This document shows positions 1 to 12,443 of a stretch of DNA of 64,000 nt, piece by piece. The notes beneath the pieces were generated by a model. It had not been told where the DNA came from and did not search any database. It saw nothing but the letters and a program-made list of their open reading frames with translations. The stretch is from assembly GCA_963920575.1 (NCBI GenBank), contig OY986967.1, forward strand, positions 6,653,166-6,717,165, read 5' to 3'. Both the position numbers and the translations under genes were made by a program. Origin of the DNA: Narthecium ossifragum (Eukaryota > Streptophyta > Magnoliopsida > Dioscoreales > Nartheciaceae). Every line of letters begins with the position of its first letter. Positions within the stretch are counted from its first letter, which is position 1.

Positions 1-2
1 TT

Positions 3-1721
3 TGGGAGGACCTGCGGATTGCTAATCAACAACATAAGTATCTGATCGATATCCGGCGGAGGAAAATTGAGAAGGCGGAGGAAGAGGTGGAAGGTGGCGT
101 TGTTGCTAGAGGGTTGGGTGCTAGAGATGGGGCCAACACAAGCAGCAAAGTGGTCGAAGAAGACATTAATAATATTGGCCCAACAACGACAAGAGATGGT
201 GGCATAGTGTCTGGCATGGGCATGGATAGTAGCAAGGGTGAGGTGGCTAGAGCAACAAAAGAGAGTTGTAGGCTGGGGAAGGTAGCTGGAACCATAAAAG
301 AAGGTTTTGTCTTCCATAATGGCTTGATGTACTATAATGGCCGTGTGTTGGTGCCCCCTAGATCGGAATGGACTGCAAAGCTATTAAAAGAATTCCACGA
401 CTCTTCGACGGGCGGACACTCGGGGGTTCTGCGTACGCTCAAACGTCTATCGCAGATATTTTACTGGGAGGGCATGAAACAGGAAGTGAAGAATTATGTA
501 GCGGCCTGTGACACATGTCAAAGAAACAAGAACGAAACTCGAAGTCCTGCTGGTCTTCTTCAACCGCTACCTGTGCCAGAGAGAGTTTGGGAAGAAATTT
601 CTATGGACTTCGTAGAGGGTCTACCGCGAGCAGTAGGGATGGAAGTAATCATGGTGGTGGTTGACCGGTTGACGAAGTACGCGCACTTCATACCTTTGGG
701 ACATCCGTATACCGCAGGCAAAGTCGCAGCAGTCTTTGTGCAGCATATAGTTCGACTACATGGAGTGCTGAATGCTATAGTGAGTGATCGGGATCCAATC
801 TTTATGAGTAATTTCTGGCGAGAGTTCTTCAAGATGCAGGGCACGCAGTTAAAGATGAGTTCAGCTTATCACCCTCAAACTGATGGTCAAACGGAGGTGG
901 TAAACAGGTGTCTAGAACAATATTTGCGATGCTACGCAAGTCAACAACCAAAAGAGTGGGTTCAATTTTTACCTCGGGCTGAATATTGGTACAATACCAC
1001 CTATCATGCATCAACTGGAATGATCCCTTTCCAAGCTCTGTATGGGAGAGTTCCTCCAGCTATTCCCCTGTATTCGGGCGGCCAATCTCCAGTGCAAGAA
1101 GTTGACCGAGATTTGATCAATAGAGACGAGGTGCTTCGTCAACTCAAATCTAATTTGCATCAGTTTATCAATAGAACTAAACAGCAAGCTGATGTTAGAA
1201 GGCAAGAGCTCGAGTTTGAGGTGGGCGATTGGGTTTATCTGAAGTTGCAGGCATACAGACAAAACACTGTGTTCCGAAGGGCACACTAGAAACTGGCCAG
1301 CAAATACTATGGACCCTACCAGATTGTGGCTCGAATGGGGGCAGTGGCTTACCGGTTAGCTATTCCAGATGGAGCACGAAGACATCCAGTATTCCATATT
1401 TCCTTGTTGCGGAAGAAGATTGGGGAAACGACCAATATCAAGGTTGATATACCGCCATGTGACGAGGAGGGCGTGCCTATATTAGAACCTGAAGCTATTG
1501 TGGACTATCGATGGGTGAGACGAGGCAGGGGATACGTGACAGAGGCCTTAGTTAAATGGAAGTGCTTGGCGCAGGAGGACGCGACGTGGGAAGAAGTCGA
1601 TAGCCTACAGCGACAGTTTCCTACTATGAACCTTGAGGACAAGGTTCCATCTCAAGGAGGGGAGAATGAAGAGGTCCGACGATCAGGCAAAGCCAGAAAG
1701 CCAAACCTGAAGTTTCAATAG
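3..1721 (+). pseudogene. Ty3/gypsy chromovirus (Reina-like) integrase and chromodomain, 5' end outside window
   Basis: C-terminal part of a retrotransposon polyprotein; the frame is open from the window start, so the upstream reverse transcriptase lies outside. It shows an integrase HHCC zinc finger (H-x3-4-H about 405-420, CDTC about 510), then the DDE core: 'SMDFVEG' near 600, 'VSDRDPIF' near 780 and 'YHPQTDGQTEVVNR' near 870. A GPY-type module follows ('KYYGPYQIVARMG', about 1300-1340) and then a chromodomain ('EALVKWKCLAQEDATWEEV', about 1540-1600), which in this family directs insertion to marked chromatin. One in-frame TAG at 1287-1289 interrupts the frame just before 'KLASKYYGPYQ'; relatives usually have Gln here, so CAG to TAG is likely. 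The rest is open to 1721. Clade assignment rests on the 'VWEEISMDFVEGLP' and 'WAEYWYNTTYH'-type motifs and is family knowledge, not a computed tree. Confidence 0.9.
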
Positions 1722-2146
1722 GAAGTTGAGTCTTAGTAATAGTCATATTAGTAGTTGCTTTGGGTCTTAGTTGATTGATTAGTAATTGCTCTGTAGTTGG
1801 TTTGAGTCCAGAAAGTTAGATTAGTAGGCAGAGGCAAGTAGCAGATTAAGAGATTGCCTTGAAGTGGTCTAGGGTTGTGCTATATAAGTTGAGTAGTCCT
1901 GAACGACAGGGAAGGGGAACTTTTAATAAGAAAATAGTGTAGGTTTGTTCCAGCCTGCAAGTGGAGCATTGGGGTATCCTCTACCATCAAAAGAGGAGTA
2001 TTGCACTACCGGTGATCTCCTGTGTGTATAGGAGTTCATCAAGGGTCAAGGTGAACTGCAGGTTCAAAGCCCACATTGAGCAGAGTCTTCTCCAATCCAA
2101 CGGATGGATGAGGATGTGGATGTGGATGAGAGGGGGAATCGTGACA
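1667..2146 (+). repeat. putative 3' LTR of the Reina-like element
   Basis: A purine tract (1655-1666, GGAGGGGAGAA) lies directly before a TG at 1667, inside the end of the coding frame, as is common in Reina elements. A TATATAAG box at 1881-1888 suits an LTR promoter. The proposed 3' end is GTGACA at 2141-2146. The 5' LTR is outside the window, so the limits rest on the TG...CA termini and the polypurine tract only. Confidence 0.5.
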
Positions 2147-2220
2147 AACTAACTAGTAAACCACCCACCCTGACCGACCCTGCTGCCGCTTCAAAGCCCA
2201 GCCGCCAAACCCCCACCCCG

Positions 2221-3772
2221 GACTCCTCGAGCTCCAGATATATGGATGCTTCCTTCCTTGAGATCCAAAGCAACACAAGATCAACCCAAAGCCCCACCCA
2301 ATTCTGCTAGGACTAAATCAAAAGCATATCTATATCTATATATATATATATATATATAGTGACGAATCCAGCTCCAACAAAGACTCTCTCGTATTAAAGA
2401 CACAAGATAGAACAGGAGGAGGAGGGTTTTCCGTTTTCCACGAGTATTTTGATCATACAGGCCATGCCATATATAGTGATAACCACGAGTATTTTGATCT
2501 TTTATGCGTGTTTGTTAACTACAAGTATTCTTTTCGTGCGACTTTAGCATAATTTCTATGCACGTATAGTGATAACCACGCGTGGAAATCATATGCATAT
2601 GATGCTAGACTTTTATGCGTATTTGTTAACTACGGGCGCGAATTTCTACGCGTAGTTAACAACGCATTTAATGCTCGAATGATGGCAGGTCTTCTCATGG
2701 GCTGATGGGCATGTATGATGTGACATATTAATTGGAGGGTATGAAGGTCATTTTTATTTCTGATGGGTATCATGCTGCAAAAAAACAAGTGAGGGGTATC
2801 ATATTGCTAATAGTGAACTTTAGGGGTATCATATGGCAAAAAATTCCTGAGTTGTTTATTTAGATGTCCAACTCTGAGTTTAATTTACCTCATACCATCA
2901 TCACTCTCATACCATCAAACCAAATCGCCAAGATTAGTTTGAATCTTAACTGTCCAGATCTTTTGAATTCATCCGAAGGCTTTCTACATTGTTATGTGCT
3001 GTAAAGATAATGACTATTGGATAAGATTTAAACTGATCTACAACATTGGTACGGCATTAGGGAGATGATAGTATGAGATCAACTGAACTCGCAACTCGAT
3101 CTCGTCCATCTCAAAAGAGCCAAAAAAAAATGGGTATCACTGTCGTGGCATACTGAGTTAAAAAAAATGACTTATGACAAAAGGAACAACTCAAAATGCC
3201 AAAACAAATCCCACTTTAAATCAAATGATGAACTCTTTGAAAGAGAATGTCATGCCTTTAAACAGAAAACTCATCTAGACCGAGATGTGAGCAAACCTAA
3301 ACTACTATCTAACATTGGATGCATAATTTATAATTTTCACATCTAATTTGAACAATTTAATCACAAGCCAGAATATAAAGAATAAACTATAGAGTAGAAT
3401 CCTTACCTTAATCACGCGAATCTTCTCTAATCTAACCAAGGGTGGCCTAGGTTGGTCTTCCCTGACATCGTCGCTGCCTCTAAGCCACTGGATCACCACC
3501 CAAGCTCTCTCTCTCTCTCTCGGACCGAACCAAGGAAGAAAACGGGGGCAGAGGAGAAATAAAGGGAAAGAGAGGAAATGGTTGTTTAAATACAATTCCG
3601 GAAGTTTAAGTGTTGGCGGTTGATGTGAAGGTCGACCACGAGATGGTACGGATGTTGTGATCTGGCTAGCTGTCGCGCCACGACCCGCGAAAGCCCAACC
3701 GGGCCGGGCGACGCAAACCGGAACCTACAAAACGCGGAAAACAAAGCTGGCGAGGGTTCCCTCTAACCTACG
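2221..3772 (+). repeat. tandem duplication, copy 1 (1.55 kb unit)
   Basis: Nearly identical, head to tail, to 3773-5325; the main differences are scattered substitutions and a longer TA run in copy 2 (2337-2356 versus about 3890-3911). The unit holds a lone Mutator-type TIR, an AT-rich stretch, a CT microsatellite (about 3507-3525) and, at its right edge (3671-3772), the first ~100 bp of the solo LTR that is full-length after copy 2. The orphan LTR stub shows that the duplication arose after that LTR inserted. No gene recognised. Confidence 0.9.
2461..2847 (+). repeat. solo Mutator-like terminal inverted repeat
   Basis: About 390 bp, closely similar to the right TIR of the Pack-MULE at 19449-19836 and ending in the same terminal sequence (GGCAAAAAATTCC). 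No partner TIR is seen to its left, so this is a truncated MULE end. It is repeated at 4015-4401 by the tandem duplication. Confidence 0.8.
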
Positions 3773-5325
3773 GACTCCTCGAGCTCCAGATATATGGATG
3801 CTTCCTTCCTTGAGATCCAAAGCAACACAAGATCAACCCAAAGCCCCACCCAATTCTGCTGGGACTAAATCAAAAGCATATCTATATCTATATATATATA
3901 TATATATATATAGTGACGAATCCAGCTCCAACAAAGACTCTCTCGTATTAAAGACACAAGATAGAACAGGAGGAGGAGGGTTTTCCGTTTTCCACGAGTA
4001 TTTTGATCATACAGGCCATGCCATATATAGTGATAACCACGAGTATTTTGATCTTTTATGCGCGTTTGTTAACTACGAGTATTATTTTCGTGCGACGTTA
4101 GCATAATTTCTACGCACGTATAGTGATAACCACACGTGGAAATCATATGCATATGATGCGAGACTTTTATGCGTATTTGTTAACTACGCGTGCGAATTTC
4201 TACGCGTAGTTAACTGCGCATTTAATGCTCGAATGATGGCAGGTCTTCTCATGGGCTGATGGGCATGTATGATATGACATATTAATTGGAGGGTATGAAG
4301 GTCATTTTTATTTCTGATGGGTATCATGCTGCAAAAAAACAAGTGAGGGGTATCATATTGCTAATAGTGAACTTTAGGGGTATCATATGGCAAAAAATTC
4401 CTGAGTTGTTTATTTAGATGTCCAACTCTGAGTTTAATTTACCTCATACCATCATCTCTCTCATACCATCAAACCAAATCGCCAAGATTAGTTTGAATCT
4501 TAACTGTCCAGATCTTTTGAATTCATCCGAAGGCTTTCTACATTGTTATGTGCTGTAAAGATAATGACTATTGGATAAGATTTAAACTGATCTACAACAT
4601 TGGTACGGCATTAGGGAGATGATAGTATGAGATCAACTGAACTCGCAACTCGATCTCGTCCATCTCAAAAGAGCCAAAAAAAAATGGGTATCACTGTCGT
4701 GGCATACTGAGTTAAAAAAAATGACTTATGACAAAAGGTAACAACTCAAAATGCCAAAACAAATCCCACTTTAAATCAAATGGTGAACTCTTTGAAAGAG
4801 AATGTCATGCCTTTAAACAGAAAACTCATCCAGACCGAGATGTGAGCAAACCTAAACTACTATCTAACATTGGATGCAAAATTTATAATTTTCACAGCTA
4901 ATTTGAACAATTTAATCACAAGCCAGAATATAAAGAATAAACTATAGAGTAGAATCCTTACCTTAATCACGCGAATCTTCTCTAATCCAACCTAGGGTGG
5001 CCTAGGTTGGTATTCCCTGACATCGTCGCTGCCTCTAAGCCACTGGATCACCACCCAAGCTCTCTCTCTCTCTCTCGGACCGAACCAAGGAAGAAAACGG
5101 GGGCAGAGGAGAAATAAAGGGAAAGAGAGGAAATGGTTGTTTAAATACAATTCCGGAAGTTTAAGTGTTGGCGGTTGATGTGAAGGTCGACCACGAGATG
5201 GTACGGATGTTGTGATCTGGCTAGCTGTCGCGCCCCGACCCGCGAAAGCCCAACCGGGCCGGGCGACACGAACCGGAACCTACAAAATGCGGAAAACAAA
5301 GCTGGCGAGGGTTCCCTCTAACCTA
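3773..5325 (+). repeat. tandem duplication, copy 2
   Basis: Second copy of the 1.55 kb unit starting at 2221. The copies join at 'CTAACCTA|CGGACTCC' (about 3772), while copy 2 reads on as 'CTAACCTATTGGTCTCC' into the complete LTR. Copy 2 is therefore the parental right end. Confidence 0.9.
4015..4401 (+). repeat. solo Mutator-like terminal inverted repeat (duplicate)
   Basis: Same sequence as 2461-2847, carried in tandem copy 2. Confidence 0.8.
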
Positions 5326-7331
5326 TTGGTCTCCCTAACATCACCAAAACACCCTCAATTAAAACAACAATAATTAGTATAACCTCGAACCACATATTTA
5401 AAACTCAAAGTGTTAAATATACATATCCTCGGAGAGGGAAAGATTCAAATACAACATTACTCCCGTAGGATACTAACTAGCAAAAGGTATAAAAGCAGTA
5501 AAGATCGCCACCTCTCAAAGACCACCAGGCGCCGCCGGACCGCCGACCAACTGCCCGGTAGGGGCCACAGAAGAGGAACTGACGCCTGCACCTGCAAAAC
5601 GCAGCCCGGGTAGGTGTGAGCACTAAGCTCAGTAGGGATCTACACTACGCCATATAGAAGGAAGAGGGAAACGCAACAGTGTCGCGCTCAAGTAGGATCT
5701 GGGTGTATACAGGGGTCCCATAACCCCACCACGTGTCCCTGAGGCCCAGGGGCAACACTCAGTAGCAGGAAATAACACTGCTGGCCCACAAGTAAGTACC
5801 GACACTGCAGGTGGGAAACTGCACCGCTAAGTAGTCAACCTCTCTCTACTCAAGGGTCAACACAGTGGAACACGGGCTACACCTCAGCATCCGACTCAAG
5901 GCTGATACGACCTCTACAATCATCAAGCAATAAGTGCACCAGTCATCTAAGCCTATCATCAAATCCGACTGGACACCACAATTCAAACCGGGTCCAAACT
6001 ACCCAACCCCGGTCCTAGGGCTAAGTCCGAGCTTCCAGCCTCGGGACGGCGACCCAAAGATCACCCACGCCCTAACCAATGCAACTAATGCACAAATCAA
6101 CAATACATGCTATGACCTACACAGGTAAGAAGATAGGCATGCAACAGTATGGCAAACATCATATAAGTCAACTGGATCGCTGCAGCGATACTACCAACCG
6201 CTGCCAGCCGATCCGCAGCGAGTCCCGGCATTACGACGGTACCACGACCGTCAACCACAGACTCCTGCAACGGGAAGCAACCCCGAAAACCGCTGATGAA
6301 CAGTAGAAATATAATATTACAATTCGACATATAATATTATATTTAAAACACCAAAAGTTCTCTACTAGAAGCTATTTGATCTAGTCGATCCGACATCCAA
6401 ACGACGTCGGATTCAATATCCAACCATGCCACCAGTAGAGCTACATGGATGGATCAACATATTCAAAATTCAGAATCATCCAACGGTTGGATTAACGGAA
6501 AAACGCTAATAAAAACCACTAATCAAAACTAACTTTCTAATTAATTGCTGCAACGTAGCCCTCCAGTAAACAATTCATAGGAAATCGTAGAAAAATCGGA
6601 AAAATACGAAACAAGATGGAATGGAAATCTAACGAAGAGATCTACAACTCTAATGTTTATCTCAACCCAAGATCACGTACATACCGGCCGAAAAACACGC
6701 CGCAAGCAGGCTGTTCTTCAAGAACAGCAGAAAAACAGAGAAACCTAGCTTAATCATGTATAAAACCTACTTAAATCTCAACCAAATATCATGAAACTTA
6801 TATCAGTAATTCTAATAGGCATAAGAAATCCAACAAAACAAGGATCAACAAGATCCAACGGCTAGATTACGTGAAACCCACTAAATAACATCAGTAGGTA
6901 GAAGAACCTACCCAGCAGCGCATTCCTCGGTTGATCCTTCGCAAACCAGTCACCAACACGACTCCAAACCACCTCAGCAACCTTCCTCTCGCTGCCATGA
7001 ATCCAACAAGCTTTGGAACGCCAAAATCGGTGGCCGGAGGAGGGAGAACGGAAGAAAAGAAGCTCGCCGTCGGAAGAAGAGAAGAAACAGAGCACCGCGG
7101 GAAAGAAGAGAAGGAAGGAAGAAGAAGAGAAGAGAAGAGAAGAGAAGAAGGGGAAGGAAAGCTCGGGGGAAAGCCGGGAAAGCCGGAGGAAAGGGGAAGG
7201 AGGGGAGGGAAAGTCCTCCCCTTCTGACAAGGGAGAGCGACGACCGGCTGCCGTCATCGTGGAAGAGAAAAAAAGCCACCGACTGATTGCTCACGAGTCC
7301 TATCGATCGCTCCAAGGAGCGATCGATCGCT

Positions 7332-9133
7332 TGATGTCGCTCAAATGCGTCACGCACAGCGGTCGCGGTGCAGTACAGCATAAGAGAGGTTGAATCCCAC
7401 AGAGAGACAAGCAGGAAAGATCCAGAAACACAGATAACAATGAGTTGAAAACAATCAAGAGCGATGAAAGTTAAGAAAATAGATCGGAGATGTAATGGTA
7501 AAATAAAGTTAATGAAAGAAATCAGGATTTGAATGAGGCTAGGCTTTAGGAATCACTTCACTCGGATTTAGGTTCTTCTCTTCTCAATGGTTCATATGAT
7601 ACACAGTTAAGGGATTCACATCCCAATCGCCTTAACCGAAAGATATAGAATTATGAATCTGATAAAATATAAATGTCTCTTTCTATGATTGATTCCTCCT
7701 TTTTATAGTTCTAACTTCATCCAACCAAACCTAAGAATACACGATACCGGCTGTCACTACAGGCAACGCGCAGCAAAAGTTCATCGGGACAAAGCCCTAA
7801 CTCTAACCGGATCCCTAAGAATACACAATACCAACTCTCACAATCGGCAATGCATAGCAAAGATCTCTCGGTATAGAGCCCCAACCTTATCTAACCAGAT
7901 CCCTAAGAATATACAATACCAGCTGTCACTACGGGCAATGCATAGCAAAGGTCTCACGAGACTCGGTAGGAGAATCAAAGGAGATAACTATGGGATCACA
8001 ATATCATAAAAGAAGCATGACTGGATTTATAATAATGTTTAACCACAAAGCAATCTGTGAAGATCCAATACATAAGAAGAGTTTAACAATAAAGATTAAA
8101 AACTATGAACCATTGTTGGAGAAGAAGCCCTAATCCTCGCTAGATCATCCGTCCGCCATGCCCGTGGATTACTCGGCCATAGATGGAGATGTCTCCATCT
8201 TTTTCCTCTTGAAAAACTCCTGAAAAGAGCCTCCAAAAACGTCCAAGAAGTCCCCCTTGATTAGCCCTAAGTTTCCTATTTATAGGGTCCAAGAATTAGT
8301 AAACTCGGATTAATCAAAACCGTTGATTTTCGTCACTGGGCAAGTCCGATCGATCCTTCTCGGGATGTTGGATCGATCGGTCTCTTGAGATCTCCAATCT
8401 TCTAGCTTCGCCCGTGTCCGATCGATCGGACTAAGGGAGTCGGATCGATCGATTTCGTAAAAATCCTTCGTCTCTGGCTCTTCCCGAGTTCGATCGATGG
8501 ACGGATCGATCGAACTCTGCTCCTCTAAAAAGCATACGTTCTGTCACCCTTTAATTCCCAAGTCCGATCGATCGAATTATGAGTGTTGGATCGATCGGAT
8601 GCATAAAAATCCACATTCTCTGGGTATTTTTGAGTCCGATAGATCCAACTCTAGGAGTCGGATCGATCGGGCTCAGTAGGAGTGATGGTTCGATCGATCG
8701 AACCATATTCAGCCAAAAACTACATGTTCTGTCACGGTTTTGCCAGGTCCGATCGATCGGACCTTCGCTCGGACTTCCAGCTTATTTTCCTTTCTACCAT
8801 TCAGACTGCGCATTGATACTGAAATTGCCGTAACTTCTTCTAGGAAACTCGGAATCACGAACCGTAAAATTCCCCAGAATCTAGACTTCAAGAGCTTTCC
8901 AACCATATATGGCACATCATCTGATTCTTCATGAGCAGGTACAGATTAATTGTTGAAGTTGATCCATATACTCTTTTCAGCTTCTTTTAGCTCCAATTTC
9001 CTGCATTTTCCAAACAACCATGTGAAGAAACATATAGATATAAAAATAGTAATAAAGATGCTGATTAAGGATAATAATCTAACAATTGAGATGGTTTTAA
9101 GTTTGTTCAGAGTGCACTTTCATGCACTCATCA
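7332..9133 (-). repeat. Athila-1 3' LTR
   Basis: 1802 bp, minus strand TGATGAGTGCATG...GCGACATCA. It abuts the polypurine tract on its inner side. A TATA box reads CTATAAATAGG on the minus strand near 8275-8285. It contains the 72-bp-period GATCGATC palindrome array at 8344-8762. Confidence 0.88.
8344..8762 (-). repeat. 72-bp-period array of GATCGATC palindromes in Athila-1 3' LTR
   Basis: Words of type GTCCGATCGATCGGA start near 8344, 8416, 8488, 8562 and 8634, each followed ~24 bp later by GGATCGATCGG; two more palindromes lie at 8687-8704 and 8746-8760. The array is upstream of the LTR TATA box in the direction of transcription. Copies occur in the other LTR and in Athila-3 (46010-46220 and 63848-63985). 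Confidence 0.85.
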
Positions 9134-9144
9134 CACCCCCCAAC
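9134..9144 (-). other. polypurine tract of Athila-1
   Basis: The minus strand reads TTGGGGGGTG directly before the LTR start TGATGAG. The same tract recurs at 17762-17772 outside the other LTR. Confidence 0.8.
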
Positions 9145-9523
9145 CAGCTTATTGCTAGTCTCTAGCAATTCAAAGCGCATAGAATATAATTAAGCACACT
9201 AACGGTTCAAGGATGTAGACATGCATGATAAAAATTCTACCTTATCAAGTCAATAGTGTTTCATACAGTACAGAGCATGAAAACTTCTTATACTCATACA
9301 CATACTACCAACATATGAAATCAACTTCTACACATCAAAACATGCTAATCACCATCCAGAAGAACACATGTGACGTGGCAAATAAATTTTACGTGCAGAA
9401 GCAACTTTTACCCACCATTAGTCCAAACACACTACTATCATCATGACCAATCATCCAACCCTCGCACTTTAAGTACAGCATGCTCTTTCTCTATTTTTTT
9501 CTTTTCAACTATCAGACATTTTG

Positions 9524-9678
9524 CCTTTTTACGCGAGCACTCTCCGCTTCTTGAGGCGCAGAGACCCGGTTACTTAGCAAAACACTTAGTAGTTTTTTTT
9601 TTTTTTTTTTTTCGCTATAAGTGGTTCTACCTTTTTACGCGAGCTCCCCGCTTCCTGAGGCAAGAACACCCGGTTACT
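9524..9678 (-). repeat. paired ~50-nt motif in Athila-1 3' non-coding region
   Basis: Two copies (9524-9574 and 9630-9678). On the minus strand each begins AGTAACCGGG and ends CTCGCGTAAAAAGG, with a GCCTCA-centred inverted core between. A T run (9593-9612) separates them. Athila-2 has the same pair at 56308-56437. The rest of 9145-10383 is AT-rich non-coding. Confidence 0.75.
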
Positions 9679-10045
9679 CAGTAGATCACTTAATAGTTGT
9701 TTAGGCACAGCTTTATCAAGCTCCAGAACTTTTTCTGTTTTTTTTTTTTTTCTCTGCATGCAATACTCAACACTAGCTAATGTTGAAATCATGGTCTCGA
9801 TGGACAATAGCATGCTCATTCCTCTAGTGAGTATAATTACCACTGCACATAAAGTGTTCGTGTGTGGATCACATGATGTTATACGTTCAGGTTATCACGT
9901 ATGCAATCAATGTATTGGTCAATCCATATGAAAGCAACATGCATAATAAGCATAAAAATTTCAGCTCAAGTACAATTTCTAATAACATAATCAATTCAAC
10001 ACTACTAAACTCAATAAGGTAGCATGCATAAGGTCATGCATGCCT

Positions 10046-10083
10046 ACACCCCCCAACCTAAAATTCACATTGTCCTCAATGTG
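10046..10083 (-). other. conserved hairpin plus internal polypurine tract, Athila-1
   Basis: The minus strand reads CACATTGAGGACAATGTG, a short hairpin with loop AGGA, then an A/T-rich spacer and a GGTTGGGGGG purine run. The same arrangement lies at 55879-55912 and 59426-59466 in the other two Athila elements, each time between the coding region and the true PPT. Confidence 0.7.
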
Positions 10084-10383
10084 TGCTAATCATGTAAATA
10101 AGCAGAAGGGTGTTGGCTGAATTTTCATATATGACAGAAATAAAAATAGGAAATCGAAATAGGAGCGAGGCCACCTCATAGAATAAGTGAATATCTCCTC
10201 AAGGCTCCTCATGGTGGCCGAATTTCTCATCTCCAGAATAGTGGTCGAATTCCTCAAGCAAGGCAAACGGTGGTCCAACATCCTAAGAAATAAGAGAGCA
10301 AACAAAAACAAATGAAAACAAAAGCAAGCAAACTAAAACAAACTATCCTAATCAAAAAGGGAAAAAAATATATAGGAGAAAGA

Positions 10384-12443
10384 TCATCCCTCGTAGACAG
10401 GGTCTACGAGAGAAACGGTGTGCTCCTCAGGGTCCGCTTTCTCTGGAATCTGTTTCAAACGCTGTCCATTAACCGTAAATAATCTCTCATCCTTTGGGTC
10501 TTCAACTTTCACAGCCCCATTATCAAATATTCTGCTAATGGTGAAGGGGCCTGTCCAGCGTGATCTCAGCTTCCCAGGATGAAGATGCAGTCGTGCGTCA
10601 TACAGATAAGCTTGCTGTCCTACATGAAACGTCTTCCGCAAGATCTTCTTGTCATGGTAGGCCTTTGTCTTTGCCTTGAAGATCCTAGAACTCTCATAAG
10701 CATCATTCTGAGTTCCTCCAACTCAGACAGCTGGAGTTTTCGTTCCTGACCTGCAGCATCCAAAGTAAGATTTAGTGACTTAATAGCCCAATATGCCTTA
10801 TGTTCTAATTCAACTGGAAGATGACATGGTTTTCCATAAACAAGGCGAAACGGCGACATCCCCAGGGTAGTCTTGTAGGCAGTGCGATATGCCCACAACG
10901 CGTCTGATAGCCTCAAGGACCAGTCCTTTCGGTTGGGGCTCACTGTCTTCTCCAGGATTTGCTTTATCTCTCTATTGGCTAATTCAGCTTGGCCATTCGT
11001 CTGTGGATGATAAGCAGTGGAAATCTTATGTGTCACTCCATACCTGCGCATCAAAGCCTCAAAAGAGCGGTTACAAAAATGGCATCCTTGGTCACTAATA
11101 ATGACCCTAGGAGTACCAAATCTAGACAAAACATGCTCTTTAAGAAACTTGATGACAGTGGAATGATCATTATTCCTACATGCAATAGCCTCCACCCACT
11201 TAGACACGTATTCCACAGCCAACAATATATATAAATAGCCAAAAGAAGAAGGGAAGGGTCCCATAAAGTCTATACCCCAACAATCAAAAATCTCGACAGC
11301 TTGAATTGGGTTCAAAGGCATCATATGTCTCCTAGATAAAGCTCCTAGTGTTAGGCATCTATCACAGGATTTGCAGAAAATATTAACGTCACGAAACATA
11401 GTAGGCCAGTAAAAACCACATTGAAGAATTTTAGCAGCAGTCTTTTTCATCGAAAAATGGCCTCCACATGCATGAGTGTGACAGAATGTAATGATGCTTT
11501 CGATTTCATAATCAGGGACACACCTGCGCATAATCTGGTCAGGACAATACTTAAACAGACAAGGATCATCCCAATAAAATTTCTTTACCTCAACAAAGAA
11601 TCTACGCTTATCCTGCGCACTCCAAAATGAAGGGATCTCACCTGTCGCTAAGTAGTTAACAATGTGCGCATACCAGGGCAGTCTTGCAACTGAAAAGAGT
11701 TGCTCCTCAGGGAAATCATCCATGATTGGTGACTCATCTTCCGCTACTTCCACCATCAGCCTTGATAGGTGATCAGCAACAACGTTCTCCACGCCCTTTT
11801 TATCTTTGATGGAGATATCAAATTCCTGTAAGATTAATATCCAACGAATTAGGCGCGCTTTAGCATCCTTCTTGGTAAGAAGGTACTTAAGTGCGGCATG
11901 ATCAGTGAAAATAGTAATGGGAGAACCAATCAAATAAGCACGAAACTTGTCTAATGCAAAGACTATAGCCAATAGTTCTTTCTCAGTGGTAGAATAATTC
12001 ATCTGTGCATTATTCAAGGTTCGGCTAGCATAATGAATAACATGAGGTTTACCATCTTTTCGCTGTCCTAAAACAGCTTCCACAGCAAAATCGCTTGCAT
12101 CACACATCAATTCAAAAGGAAGGCTCCAATCGGGTGGTTGCACAATAGGTGCGGAAGTCAATTTATCAATCAAGGCTTGAAAAGCCTTCTGACAATCAAT
12201 AGTCCACTCAAAAGGGGTATCCTTTATTAACAGATTACATAAAGGACGAGCAATGGCAGAAAAATTTTGAATGAATCTCCTGTAAAAACCAGCATGCCCT
12301 AGAAAGGATCTAACATCTTTAACGGTCTTTGGCACATGAAGATTTGAGATGAGATCGATTTTTGATCGATCTACCTCAATGCCTTTGGAAGAGACAATTT
12401 GGCCCAACACAATGCCTGAGGGCACCATGAAGTGACACTTTTC
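10384..12443 (-). pseudogene. Athila-1 RNase H and integrase
   Basis: Continues the same frame after the TGA at 12444. RT thumb ('[12 protein letters not shown]'), RNase H ('[14 protein letters not shown]', '[15 protein letters not shown]', 'TDHAALKYL'), integrase zinc finger ('[10 protein letters not shown]...CKSCDRC'), DDE core ('GIDFMGPFP', 'ISDQGCHFC', '[17 protein letters not shown]') and a C-terminal module ('KLRSRWTGPFTI'). A frameshift near 10640-10720 moves the last ~90 codons into another frame, ending at 10384. All catalytic acidic residues are visible. No env-like ORF follows. Confidence 0.92.

Noticed and set aside
6862..7393. Overlapping ORFs of 98-135 codons on both strands
   Set aside because: They fall in a purine-rich (GAAGAG) stretch of a solo LTR; low-complexity Glu/Arg/Ser products with no gene structure. 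The same applies to 53913-54428.
8344..8762. CRISPR-like array
   Set aside because: Regular repeats, but palindromic, inside an LTR of a plant element, without unique equal-length spacers or cas genes.
7332..9267. Athila-1 LTR as a 1936-bp unit
   Set aside because: The repeat is 1936 bp long on both sides, but a PPT sits at 9134 next to a TGATGAG LTR start, so the last 134 bp are internal sequence.
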